This document shows, piece by piece, positions 1 to 5,165 of a stretch of DNA of 5,165 nt. Source of the stretch: Bacteroidota bacterium (GTDB lineage Bacteria; Bacteroidota; Ignavibacteria; T3Sed10-11); contig SKXH01000023.1 in the NCBI GenBank assembly GCA_007128495.1, positions 1 through 5,165 of the forward strand, in the 5' to 3' direction. Under the pieces are notes generated by a model. It was given only the letters and a program-made list of their open reading frames with translations. It was not told the DNA's origin and searched no databases. The position numbers and the translations under genes are program-made. The first letter of the stretch is position 1; every line of letters starts with the position of its first letter.

Positions 1-711
1 GTACAACGATGCACGATTACCGAGCTGGTAACTGATATCGGTGCTGGCAAGTTGGAATTCACGGCTGTCCCCGTCAATTAAAACCTGCATAGGATTAAGT
101 AATGAATCTGCCCGCGTTGCTCTGTACGGCTCGCGTTTATTGTGGCGATCCATATAACTAACACTTGCATATAATCCCTGGACAGGTCTTACCGCAAGGT
201 GCCCGCCGACCATTCGTCGATCATTCCAGGATTGTATTCGTCCGGATTGAAACGGCCGGACAAGTGATCCTGCATAAATATGTGCAGTAAATTTTCCATC
301 GTCTATATTAAGCCGCAGACTTCCACCATCGATCGTTCCTCTCCCGACTCCCGAGTAAATAGGGTGACGCCCGAAATTAAGTTCGAGAACATCAAAAATA
401 TTTCTCCAGCGCAGATGAAGGTCGTAAACGCGTCCGATCGGATCTCTTTCCATTCTCGTATTAAAATCCTGGGAGAATTGGCTATAGGTTCGAATGGAAA
501 AGTCTCCGTGAGTAATCCCAAACCGGAATGTTTGATATCCCCTGAAATGCGTAACCTTACGAAGTTCATCCGGACCGGCCAGCTGCCCGTCCAATCTATC
601 CCACGTATAGAATGTCGTATTAAAACGACCGTTGATTGTTTGTCCTTCAGTCGGGTAGGGAAATAAAGAGGCAAGGAGTGCGATCATTAAAAGTAATGAA
701 CAAGTTCTCAT
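1..711 (-). CDS. Exported beta-rich protein, probable outer-membrane beta-barrel (partial, 3' end off the left edge)
   Basis: I translated this frame by hand: 237 codons from ATG at 711 to the window edge without a stop, so the C-terminus is missing. Residues 1-24 look like a Sec signal peptide: an Arg, a hydrophobic stretch (LLLMIALLASLF), then cleavage near PTEGQ. The mature part is rich in alternating polar/aromatic strands (GRFNTTFYTW, YQTFRFGITH, FSIRTYSQFS, LELNFGRH, FTAHIYAGS, LYASVSYMD), as in transmembrane beta-barrels, and ends mid-strand. It has no CxxCH heme motif, so it is not itself a cytochrome. An in-frame ATG at 723 (adding MGLT) is possible. Neither start has a clear Shine-Dalgarno sequence; I chose 711 because it gives the more usual signal peptide. 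It follows the cytochrome gene on the same strand but beyond a terminator, so it is probably transcribed separately. The family is not recognised; 'porin-like' is an inference from composition and pattern. Confidence 0.72.
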   Translation of the reverse strand, partial: MRTCSLLLMIALLASLFPYPTEGQTINGRFNTTFYTWDRLDGQLAGPDELRKVTHFRGYQTFRFGITHGDFSIRTYSQFSQDFNTRMERDPIGRVYDLHLRWRNIFDVLELNFGRHPIYSGVGRGTIDGGSLRLNIDDGKFTAHIYAGSLVRPFQSGRIQSWNDRRMVGGHLAVRPVQGLYASVSYMDRHNKREPYRATRADSLLNPMQVLIDGDSREFQLASTDISYQLGNRASLY

Positions 712-760
712 AGTCAAGCCCATAAAAAATAAATTCAGATATACTTATTCATCAGCACAT

Positions 761-776
761 GAGATATTACTATCTC
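761..776. repeat. Short inverted repeat upstream of the barrel gene
   Basis: Perfect 6-bp arms (GAGATA / TATCTC) separated by 4 nt, about 50 nt upstream of the barrel gene start. No T-run follows on either strand, so it is not a terminator. It could be an operator half-site pair or a small hairpin in a leader. In AT-rich DNA a 6-bp repeat can arise by chance. I found no convincing -35/-10 pair in 724-806 to place it against. Confidence 0.25.
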
Positions 777-806
777 CCCATCTAAAATTTTATTAAGGTA
801 AGTAAC

Positions 807-842
807 AAAACGGGTCGCATGGTGTCTTTCTCATGCGACCCG
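807..842 (-). terminator. Rho-independent terminator of the cytochrome gene
   Basis: An 11-bp perfect inverted repeat (CGGGTCGCATG / CATGCGACCCG, 811-821 with 832-842), 8 of 11 pairs G-C, encloses a 10-nt loop. Read on the minus strand the stem is followed directly by TTTTGTTACTT, which is the layout of an intrinsic terminator. It begins 13 nt after the cytochrome stop codon. It should end transcripts from the cytochrome promoter and any read-through from the oxidoreductase operon, separating both from the barrel gene. On the plus strand the stem is followed by GTGTAATTATT with no T-run, so it acts mainly in one direction. Confidence 0.88.
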
Positions 843-855
843 GTGTAATTATTAA

Positions 856-1449
856 TTAGTCTGGAACAGGATGTGCAATGGCTTCCATGTCACGTTCGAA
901 GTCAAATCCTTTATAGGTCGGACTGTTTTCGTTATGACATTCGATACACCTATCGGCATCACCGCGGCCTACAATGAGACCCCGCTCTTTACCTGCCTCA
1001 ACATCCCGAGCGTGAATAGCGCGGTATTCGGAACCGGCACCGTGGCAGGTTTCACATTGTACGCCGTCTTCAACATTAAATCTATTGCCAAGACGTTCAT
1101 CCGGTAGGTCGAAGCCGGTTGCATGGCATACCAAACATTCCTCTGCTTCATGCGGAGGTGTATCGATACCCATTTCCTGGGCGATCTCCACCGATTGTTC
1201 TTCTTTTAATCGTTCAAATGCATATGCGTGTAAGCTTTCACGCCATATACGTTCCTGTTCGCCTTGTGCTTCTGTTCTATGACAGATCACACATTGTGCA
1301 ACACCGATATACTGTGCTTCGTCAGCAACCGGTGGTGTTGCTGCAAATGCGGTTTGATCTGTTGATCGGTTATTATCCGGTAAGATTAACGCTGCCGATA
1401 TTATGAGGAGCGTTAAAACTACACCGAGGAGTAATATTCGATTTGTCAT
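856..1449 (-). CDS. Tetraheme c-type cytochrome, cytochrome c554-like family
   Basis: A 197-residue protein with four CxxCH heme c attachment motifs at residues 53-57 (CVICH), 105-109 (CLVCH), 132-136 (CETCH) and 168-172 (CIECH). Extra histidines at 74 (in SLHAYAF), 100, 146 and 193 (IAHP) are candidate distal ligands. The order Y-x-G-x3-CxxCH, then W-x2-SLHA-x-AF, then CxxCHATG, then GVQCETCHGAGSEY matches the cytochrome c554-type multiheme domain. Residues 5-23 are hydrophobic, followed by AFA-A at 34-37, a plausible signal peptidase I site; a retained N-terminal anchor is the alternative. It is therefore a periplasmic electron carrier. The start is well supported: AAGGAG lies 7 nt upstream and a canonical promoter lies just before it. 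The family includes electron carriers for many respiratory chains, so the partner cannot be named. The gene is monocistronic by its own promoter and terminator, although read-through from the oxidoreductase operon is possible. Confidence 0.93.
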   Translation of the reverse strand: MTNRILLLGVVLTLLIISAALILPDNNRSTDQTAFAATPPVADEAQYIGVAQCVICHRTEAQGEQERIWRESLHAYAFERLKEEQSVEIAQEMGIDTPPHEAEECLVCHATGFDLPDERLGNRFNVEDGVQCETCHGAGSEYRAIHARDVEAGKERGLIVGRGDADRCIECHNENSPTYKGFDFERDMEAIAHPVPD

Positions 1450-1456
1450 ATGTTAT

Positions 1457-1462
1457 CTCCTT
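1457..1462 (-). promoter_or_regulatory. Shine-Dalgarno of the cytochrome gene
   Basis: Minus-strand AAGGAG (within AGAAGGAGATA) lies 7 nt before the ATG at 1449. It fixes the cytochrome start and predicts efficient translation. Confidence 0.85.
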
Positions 1463-1500
1463 CTTTATTTGTGTAGATGCAGGTAAGACACAATGGTTAA

Positions 1501-1529
1501 ATATTAACTTTTTCTGAGCTACTTGTCAA
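1501..1529 (-). promoter_or_regulatory. Sigma70-type promoter for the cytochrome gene
   Basis: On the minus strand a perfect -35 box TTGACA (1529-1524) and a -10 box TAATAT (1506-1501) are separated by exactly 17 nt. Transcription would start near 1494, giving a leader of about 45 nt that contains the Shine-Dalgarno sequence. The -35 box shares bases with the TGA stop codon (1528-1526) of the upstream oxidoreductase fusion gene. The -10 box lies inside a GTTAA-ATA-TTAAC inverted repeat (1496-1508), a possible repressor or activator site. Confidence 0.85.
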
Positions 1530-2887
1530 GCATTTTCCGAAAAAAACTTTGCATCTGTGAGTTCATATATTTTGCTTATTATTTTTTTGCCTTCCTCGCG
1601 AAATCTTTTTTCTATTTCCCGCTCAAATGCGTCACGTGGGACAATTCCAGCTCCACCCACACAAACGCCCAAACCGCCCACCGCTGCACGATCTGCTCCA
1701 AATGTCTTGCGAAGAGGCAGTTTCTTTATCCTTCCCTTCACTCCTTCTATATTCAATGACGCATCAACTAATAAAATGGTTTCATCAGTACAGCGCGATA
1801 ATAAACCGTTCGCCGTTATTTCACGCAAACCGTCATTTGAAGTTATTACCACATAATCGGGTGATTCAATTCCGGTATAGTACACTTCATCCTGATTTAA
1901 TATAACTTCGGAGATTGAGAAACCGGAGCCCTGGGTTACGGGATTATCATTTTTCTGTGTCGCGTGTAACCCCGAGGCGATGGCTGCATTTAAAAGTAAA
2001 TACGAAGATAGTTGAACCCGTTCCCCGGCCGTCCCCGCAATAACTACCCCGGCTTGCCTCTCTAGCGAACTGGTGTATTCCTTCTTAATGGTAAACTCGT
2101 TCTTCTTCTTTAACCGTTCGTATGCTTCGGTATCAATACTGTTGTTATATTGAACTGAAAACTCAGTGCGATCCTGACGGTTGACGAGGATACCGAGCGG
2201 TTTATTCTGTTCCTTGATTGATTCCTTCAATTTCTTACCGTCGATGCCGCCATGTTTTAAACCATATTCCGGACAAATTTCCATTATTTCAACAAGAGCG
2301 AATCCCGGATACTCTATGGCTTTCGCGAGCACCCCGGCAAGGTTTTTATCCGTTGCGAGTGTTCGTGCAACAAAGCCGGCCTCACAGCTTTGGGCAACAC
2401 TACAAATATCCATTGGTGGAATAATGTTTCCCGACGGAGTCGTTGTGGTAACCATATCGTATGGTGTAAATGCGGAATGCTGACCGCCGGTCATACCGTA
2501 CAAATAATTGTTACATACGATAACGGTAACATCAACATTAAGCAATGCAGCGTGTACGATATGTAATAACCCGATCGTGGCACCGCCATCACCGAGAATG
2601 ACGATTGTCTTTAAATCCGAGTCGTGCAATATTCCATCGGCAAGTTCGATTCCCACGCCGAATGCCGTCGAGCGGCCGTGTGTCGTATGCACGGTATGAA
2701 TACCGGAAAATAACGCGTCGACAAGTCCGATACATCCGATATCACTGACCAGATTGATGCCTGTTGGATCGCGTTGTAATATCGCGAGCGCTTTATCAAG
2801 ATGGCGTACGGAGTGCGTGTGTCCGCATCCTTTACAAAACGGAAATTTAACGCCGTCGACAAGATATGTTTCATATTGTTGCGGCAT
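1526..2887 (-). CDS. 2-oxoacid:ferredoxin oxidoreductase, fused beta (TPP) and gamma-like subunits
   Basis: A 453-residue protein with two parts. Residues 1 to about 235 are a thiamine-pyrophosphate beta subunit. CKGCGH (18-23), Cys52 and Cys205 give the four-cysteine [4Fe-4S] pattern of this family. The TPP/Mg site is seen as GDGGATIG (99-106) with CNNYLYGMTGGQ (125-136), and VHTTHGR (66-72) is the family's active-site loop. Residues about 278-440 resemble a gamma subunit. GTAGERV (285-291) replaces the usual GxGGQGV loop, and a QKND..VTQGSGFSISEVIL segment (311-330) stands where gamma subunits carry SYGPEMRGG. A charged linker (about 236-277) joins them. With the alpha subunit encoded 3 nt upstream it would form a complete two-gene enzyme converting a 2-oxoacid plus CoA to acyl-CoA, CO2 and reduced ferredoxin. 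The Shine-Dalgarno is weak (GAG 3 nt before ATG), so translation is probably coupled to the alpha gene. The substrate is uncertain; 2-oxoglutarate is a guess from family resemblance. Confidence 0.9.
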   Translation of the reverse strand: MPQQYETYLVDGVKFPFCKGCGHTHSVRHLDKALAILQRDPTGINLVSDIGCIGLVDALFSGIHTVHTTHGRSTAFGVGIELADGILHDSDLKTIVILGDGGATIGLLHIVHAALLNVDVTVIVCNNYLYGMTGGQHSAFTPYDMVTTTTPSGNIIPPMDICSVAQSCEAGFVARTLATDKNLAGVLAKAIEYPGFALVEIMEICPEYGLKHGGIDGKKLKESIKEQNKPLGILVNRQDRTEFSVQYNNSIDTEAYERLKKKNEFTIKKEYTSSLERQAGVVIAGTAGERVQLSSYLLLNAAIASGLHATQKNDNPVTQGSGFSISEVILNQDEVYYTGIESPDYVVITSNDGLREITANGLLSRCTDETILLVDASLNIEGVKGRIKKLPLRKTFGADRAAVGGLGVCVGGAGIVPRDAFEREIEKRFREEGKKIISKIYELTDAKFFSENA

Positions 2888-2890
2888 AAC

Positions 2891-4036
2891 TCACACGACC
2901 TCTGCTATAATTTCATCGGGTGTTATCATCGAGCCGATTTTATTCACGCCGACGATATCCTGATCATCGAATAATGTCTCAATTACCGAGCGATATTGTC
3001 CGCCGAAGTTTTCTTCCGGTATGACGATACGTTCTATGCCATGTAATGAATTCCGTAATTTGTTTTCCGGAACGGGAAATAACGACAAAACATTCAGCCA
3101 CGAAACTTTTTCAGCGTTCTTACGAATCCGCCGTACGGCTTCCCGCGCCGTGCGGGCGGTTATACCGTAACTTACAATGAGTGTGCGTGCACCATCTTCG
3201 ACGTCACGCTTCACCAATTCCATTTGATTTGCATTCGCATCGATCTTCTTTTGCAGATGGTATAATACTTCGAGTGTTTCGGGCGAATTTTTTTGTAAAC
3301 GGCCGGCCTTGTTATGTGCCGAGCCGGTAACAGTTGTCTTAATTTTACCCCCGACGGGAACAAAGCTCGGAACATCTTCAGGATGCTCGAAATAATATGT
3401 ATCTACATTACCATTGGAGCCGTTACCGGATTGCGCTATCCGCTGCCGGCTCAGTGTCGTAAGATCGTGGATACGCATATAATCGACATCCTCGGATGTC
3501 ATACCAACTTCTTTATCAAGCATTACGACAACCGGTGTGCGAAGCAGTTCCGACCAGGTAAATGCTAAGTGTGTTAGTTCATAACACTCTACCGGATTAC
3601 TCGGCGTAAATACCGGGATCGTATACCCACCCGAGGTACAGTTTTCTACAAGCAATACGTCACCCTGGGCGTTTTGTGTTGCCCCGCCGGTACTCGGTCC
3701 GAGACGCTGCACCATTGCTATCACAACCGGTGTTTCGGTCATCAGGGCATATTGTACCGTTTCGGTCATCAATGCCCAACCGGGGCCGGAGGTGGCTGTC
3801 ATTGCTTTTTGTCCCCGCAGCGATGCACCGACACAATACGCAAGGGCGGAGATCTCATCGGGTGCACTAAGCGCAACGCCGCCTTTCCCCGGCAGCATAT
3901 CGATCATCGTTTTATAGATCCCCGAAGCGGGTGTGATCGGATAGCCGGCAAAGAACTTGCAGCCGGCACGCAATGCACCTTCTGCAACCATTTGATTGCC
4001 CGAACGTATTCGTACATTTGAGAGAAAATCCGTCAT
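2891..4036 (-). CDS. korA: 2-oxoacid:ferredoxin oxidoreductase alpha subunit (KorA-like)
   Basis: A 381-residue protein of usual length for the stand-alone alpha subunit (pyrimidine-binding domain plus transketolase C-terminal-like domain). Motifs in order: GNQMVAEGALRAGCKFFAGYPITP (13-36, written in full only to its end at GYPITP), APDEISA (58-64; this Glu is the family residue expected to activate TPP), RLGPSTGGATQNAQGD (111-126), HPEDVP (218-223), VSYGITAR (288-295), LFPVPE (319-324) and EENFGGQ (341-347), the last two typical of domain II. It starts 5 nt after the stop of the small helical protein, with AGGA 8 nt before the ATG, and is followed 3 nt later by the fused beta-gamma gene. Together the two supply all catalytic domains of one enzyme. 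No ferredoxin-type CxxCxxC domain is present, so an external ferredoxin is expected. The symbol is by family; the substrate could be another 2-oxoacid, as in Vor-type enzymes, which share these motifs. Confidence 0.92.
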   Translation of the reverse strand: MTDFLSNVRIRSGNQMVAEGALRAGCKFFAGYPITPASGIYKTMIDMLPGKGGVALSAPDEISALAYCVGASLRGQKAMTATSGPGWALMTETVQYALMTETPVVIAMVQRLGPSTGGATQNAQGDVLLVENCTSGGYTIPVFTPSNPVECYELTHLAFTWSELLRTPVVVMLDKEVGMTSEDVDYMRIHDLTTLSRQRIAQSGNGSNGNVDTYYFEHPEDVPSFVPVGGKIKTTVTGSAHNKAGRLQKNSPETLEVLYHLQKKIDANANQMELVKRDVEDGARTLIVSYGITARTAREAVRRIRKNAEKVSWLNVLSLFPVPENKLRNSLHGIERIVIPEENFGGQYRSVIETLFDDQDIVGVNKIGSMITPDEIIAEVV

Positions 4037-4041
4037 TGCGT

Positions 4042-4281
4042 TTATCCTGCTATTCCTTTTTCAGTATCGCGCTGAGTTTTAATTTCTTCAAGGATTGCTT
4101 TCAGCTCATCCCTGCTCACGCGTTCATCGATAATTTGCCGGACAAGCATTTCACGCAGTTTCACATTTCCGATTTTTCGTGCCGCTTTTTTCAGGAATTG
4201 ATAACTATCCCGTTTACGATCTATTGCGCGCTCAATTGTATCTTCCAACGAAAAATTTTCAAGTACTTTATTATAGTTCAT
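4042..4281 (-). CDS. Small helical protein resembling half a ferritin/rubrerythrin-like domain
   Basis: A 79-residue protein that looks almost wholly alpha-helical: one helix about 12-36 (LEDTIERAIDRKRDSYQFLK) and a second about 40-70, charged and amphipathic, suggesting a helical hairpin. The order A-I-x4-DSYQFLKKAA then N-x-K-LREM then IIDE resembles the first helix pair of rubrerythrin-like proteins. The usual ligands seem absent: the position of the first metal Glu (four before Tyr27) is Lys23, and the His of E-x2-H is replaced, as IDERVS (51-56) has no His. It may therefore be a non-metal relic or an assembly/regulatory subunit. The start is firm: a strong GGGGGAGGAG precedes the ATG by 3 nt (GGAGG core by 5). 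It lies 52 nt after the gamma gene and 5 nt before the alpha gene, so it is co-transcribed with both. The function is unknown and the family match is by eye. Confidence 0.8.
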   Translation of the reverse strand: MNYNKVLENFSLEDTIERAIDRKRDSYQFLKKAARKIGNVKLREMLVRQIIDERVSRDELKAILEEIKTQRDTEKGIAG

Positions 4282-4284
4282 ATA

Positions 4285-4294
4285 CTCCTCCCCC
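4285..4294 (-). promoter_or_regulatory. Strong Shine-Dalgarno of the small helical protein
   Basis: Minus-strand GGGGGAGGAG ends 3 nt before the ATG at 4281, with the GGAGG core 5 nt away. It is the strongest ribosome binding site in the oxidoreductase cluster, which argues that this short frame is a real and well-translated gene. Confidence 0.8.
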
Positions 4295-4333
4295 TGTTTT
4301 CGATATCGTTCACCTATTAAGAAACAGTCTTAT

Positions 4334-4909
4334 TCATTCAGCTTCTACAGCGGAATCGGCCTGCGCAAGCTCTATACCCCGCCGTATTGCCTTTTCATTG
4401 AGCGGCAATAATTTGTGATGCCGTTCGGGCAGCACTTTACGGAGCGCTTCTATTACCGATTCAACCGCAACAACAGGTTTCACACCAAGCAGCGAACCAA
4501 GTACAATCATATTCATGATTCGCTTATTTTCCATCTTAACCGCTTCGGTGCTTGCCGCAATCGGCACAATTGTAATATCTTCCCGTGTTGGAGGGTTTAT
4601 AATATTTGTGCTGTCATAAATAAGAATACCGTCCTTCCGGACAGCACTCTCAAACTTATCGAGCGAGGGTTGGTTTAAAACGACGGCAGTATCAAATGTT
4701 GTAACGATCGGCGAGCTGATCGATTCTTCACTCACTATAACGATACAGTTCGCGGTACCGCCGCGCATTTCAGGACCGTATGAAGGCATCCAGCATACTT
4801 CCCTTTTTTCAATCATACCGGCATACGCGAGAACCATCCCCATCGAGAGCACACCCTGACCGCCAAAGCCGGCAAATATAATTTCTTCATTAAGCATTTC
4901 TTTTGTCAT
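4334..4909 (-). CDS. korC: 2-oxoglutarate:ferredoxin oxidoreductase gamma subunit (KorC-like)
   Basis: A 191-residue protein of typical length for the single-domain gamma subunit. It has FAGFGGQGV (12-20) at the N-terminus, SYGPEMRGG (43-51), the CoA-site signature of the family, and LNQPS (78-82); NKRIMNMIVLGSLLG (about 128-142) is also typical. The gamma subunit helps bind CoA and completes the alpha-beta-gamma enzyme that converts 2-oxoglutarate plus CoA to succinyl-CoA, CO2 and reduced ferredoxin, reversible in the reductive TCA cycle. The ATG at 4909 has AGGA 6 nt upstream, and that sequence overlaps the TAG stop of the preceding beta gene, with 8 nt between the genes, a sign of coupled translation. 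Met5 is a less likely start. 2-oxoglutarate is the likeliest substrate because the upstream beta C-terminus is also KorB-like, but a 2-oxoisovalerate enzyme shares these motifs. Confidence 0.92.
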   Translation of the reverse strand: MTKEMLNEEIIFAGFGGQGVLSMGMVLAYAGMIEKREVCWMPSYGPEMRGGTANCIVIVSEESISSPIVTTFDTAVVLNQPSLDKFESAVRKDGILIYDSTNIINPPTREDITIVPIAASTEAVKMENKRIMNMIVLGSLLGVKPVVAVESVIEALRKVLPERHHKLLPLNEKAIRRGIELAQADSAVEAE

Positions 4910-4917
4910 AACACATC

Positions 4918-5165
4918 CTACTTATCTTCTGAGGGTACTTTTAGATCGCCAAGCGGATATAATGGAAACATGTTTTCCTCAAGCCACTTATTCGATTCGA
5001 CCGGCGTCATCTTCCATCCTGAAGGGCAGTTCGAAACAACTTCGATAAAGCATAAACCCTTGCCATCCATTTGATATTGAAAGCTCCTGGTAATCGCTTT
5101 TTTCGCTAACCGAACATTGCGCGGATTATTGACTGCAACACGGGTAACATAGTGTGCACCCGGCA
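4918..5165 (-). CDS. korB: 2-oxoglutarate:ferredoxin oxidoreductase beta (TPP) subunit, C-terminal 81 residues only
   Basis: I translated this from the window edge to the TAG at 4920-4918: 81 codons, preceded by 2 bases of a split codon. The 5' part lies beyond the right edge. The order PGAHYVTRVAVNNP, then RLAKKAI, QMDGKG, FIEVVSNCPSGW, TPVES, KWLEENM and FPLYPLG is the characteristic end of KorB-type beta subunits. The Cys in SNCPSGW is the expected last ligand of the [4Fe-4S] cluster, and the WLEENMFPLYPLG tail is typical of the 2-oxoglutarate form. TPP and Mg-binding motifs would be upstream, outside the window. It is followed 8 nt later by the gamma gene. Its alpha partner, and any ferredoxin-like delta subunit, are expected further right but cannot be seen. 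Confidence 0.9.
   Translation of the reverse strand, partial: PGAHYVTRVAVNNPRNVRLAKKAITRSFQYQMDGKGLCFIEVVSNCPSGWKMTPVESNKWLEENMFPLYPLGDLKVPSEDK

Noticed and set aside
280..674. Open frames of about 125 codons on both strands (plus 280-666 and minus 303-674) overlapping the barrel gene.
   Set aside because: They are shadows of the 237-codon minus-strand frame, which has a signal peptide and barrel-like strand pattern; the overlapping frames show no start signal or recognisable motif.
1450..1525. A terminator after the oxidoreductase fusion gene.
   Set aside because: No GC-rich stem followed by a minus-strand T-run occurs here; the only inverted repeats are the short AT-rich one over the -10 box and a 4-bp one at the -35 box. 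Read-through to the terminator at 842-811 seems more likely.
3737..3774. A near-duplicated ALMTET segment (residues about 88-101 of the alpha subunit), with the DNA GTTTCGGTCATCA repeated twice.
   Set aside because: This region is naturally repetitive in the alpha family (both Met-Thr/Ala-Glu turns are usual there), so it is not evidence of a recent tandem duplication.
4282..4333. The 52-nt gap between the gamma gene and the small helical gene as a possible terminator or promoter; it contains CGATATCG and separated CTGTTT / AAACAG arms.
   Set aside because: The 6-bp arms enclose a long AT-rich loop with no T-run, and no -35/-10 pair with proper spacing is visible. It reads as a leader segment with a strong Shine-Dalgarno inside the operon.
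1..5165. tRNA, rRNA, riboswitch, CRISPR array, insertion sequence or attachment site.
   Set aside because: I saw no cloverleaf-like tRNA arms, no regularly spaced repeats, no transposase motifs and no flanking terminal repeats. The window is almost fully covered by recognisable genes.

Overview
The window is one leftward-reading (minus-strand) stretch from a Gram-negative, probably anaerobic or microaerophilic bacterium. The Gram-negative reading rests on a signal-peptide protein that looks like an outer-membrane beta-barrel. The anaerobic reading rests on ferredoxin-linked 2-oxoacid oxidoreductases and a tetraheme cytochrome c. Base composition is moderate (by eye about 45% GC). The gene mix would fit the FCB group or neighbouring candidate phyla, but no phylogenetic marker is present, so this is a weak guess.

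Layout in transcription order, right to left. (1) 5165-4042: the last 81 codons of a thiamine-pyrophosphate (beta) subunit of a 2-oxoglutarate:ferredoxin oxidoreductase (korB-like), its gamma subunit (korC-like, 4909-4334), then a 79-residue helical protein resembling half of a ferritin/rubrerythrin-like domain (4281-4042). (2) 4036-1526: a second 2-oxoacid:ferredoxin oxidoreductase, made of an alpha subunit (4036-2891) and, 3 nt later, a 453-residue protein joining a complete TPP/[4Fe-4S] beta domain to a gamma-like domain. Spacings of 3 to 52 nt, with no promoter or terminator seen between genes, suggest a single operon whose 5' part lies beyond the right edge. (3) 1529-811: a canonical sigma70-type promoter whose -35 box overlaps the stop codon of the fusion gene, a tetraheme cytochrome c gene (1449-856), and a strong rho-independent terminator (842-811). 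(4) 711-1: the 5' part of an exported beta-rich protein, probably an outer-membrane barrel, cut by the left edge.

The two oxidoreductases would interconvert 2-oxoacids plus CoA and acyl-CoA plus CO2 with low-potential ferredoxin, in an oxidative or reductive TCA cycle or in amino-acid/2-oxoacid fermentation. The cytochrome is predicted to carry electrons in the periplasm. It has its own promoter, so its link to the oxidoreductases is positional and unproven. Nothing in the window is clearly a new system. The most unusual points are the beta-gamma fusion beside a conventional split enzyme, the ligand-poor ferritin-like small protein between the two, and the promoter embedded in a stop codon. 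No tRNA, rRNA, CRISPR array or mobile element was seen, and no gene-free stretch exceeds 150 nt.
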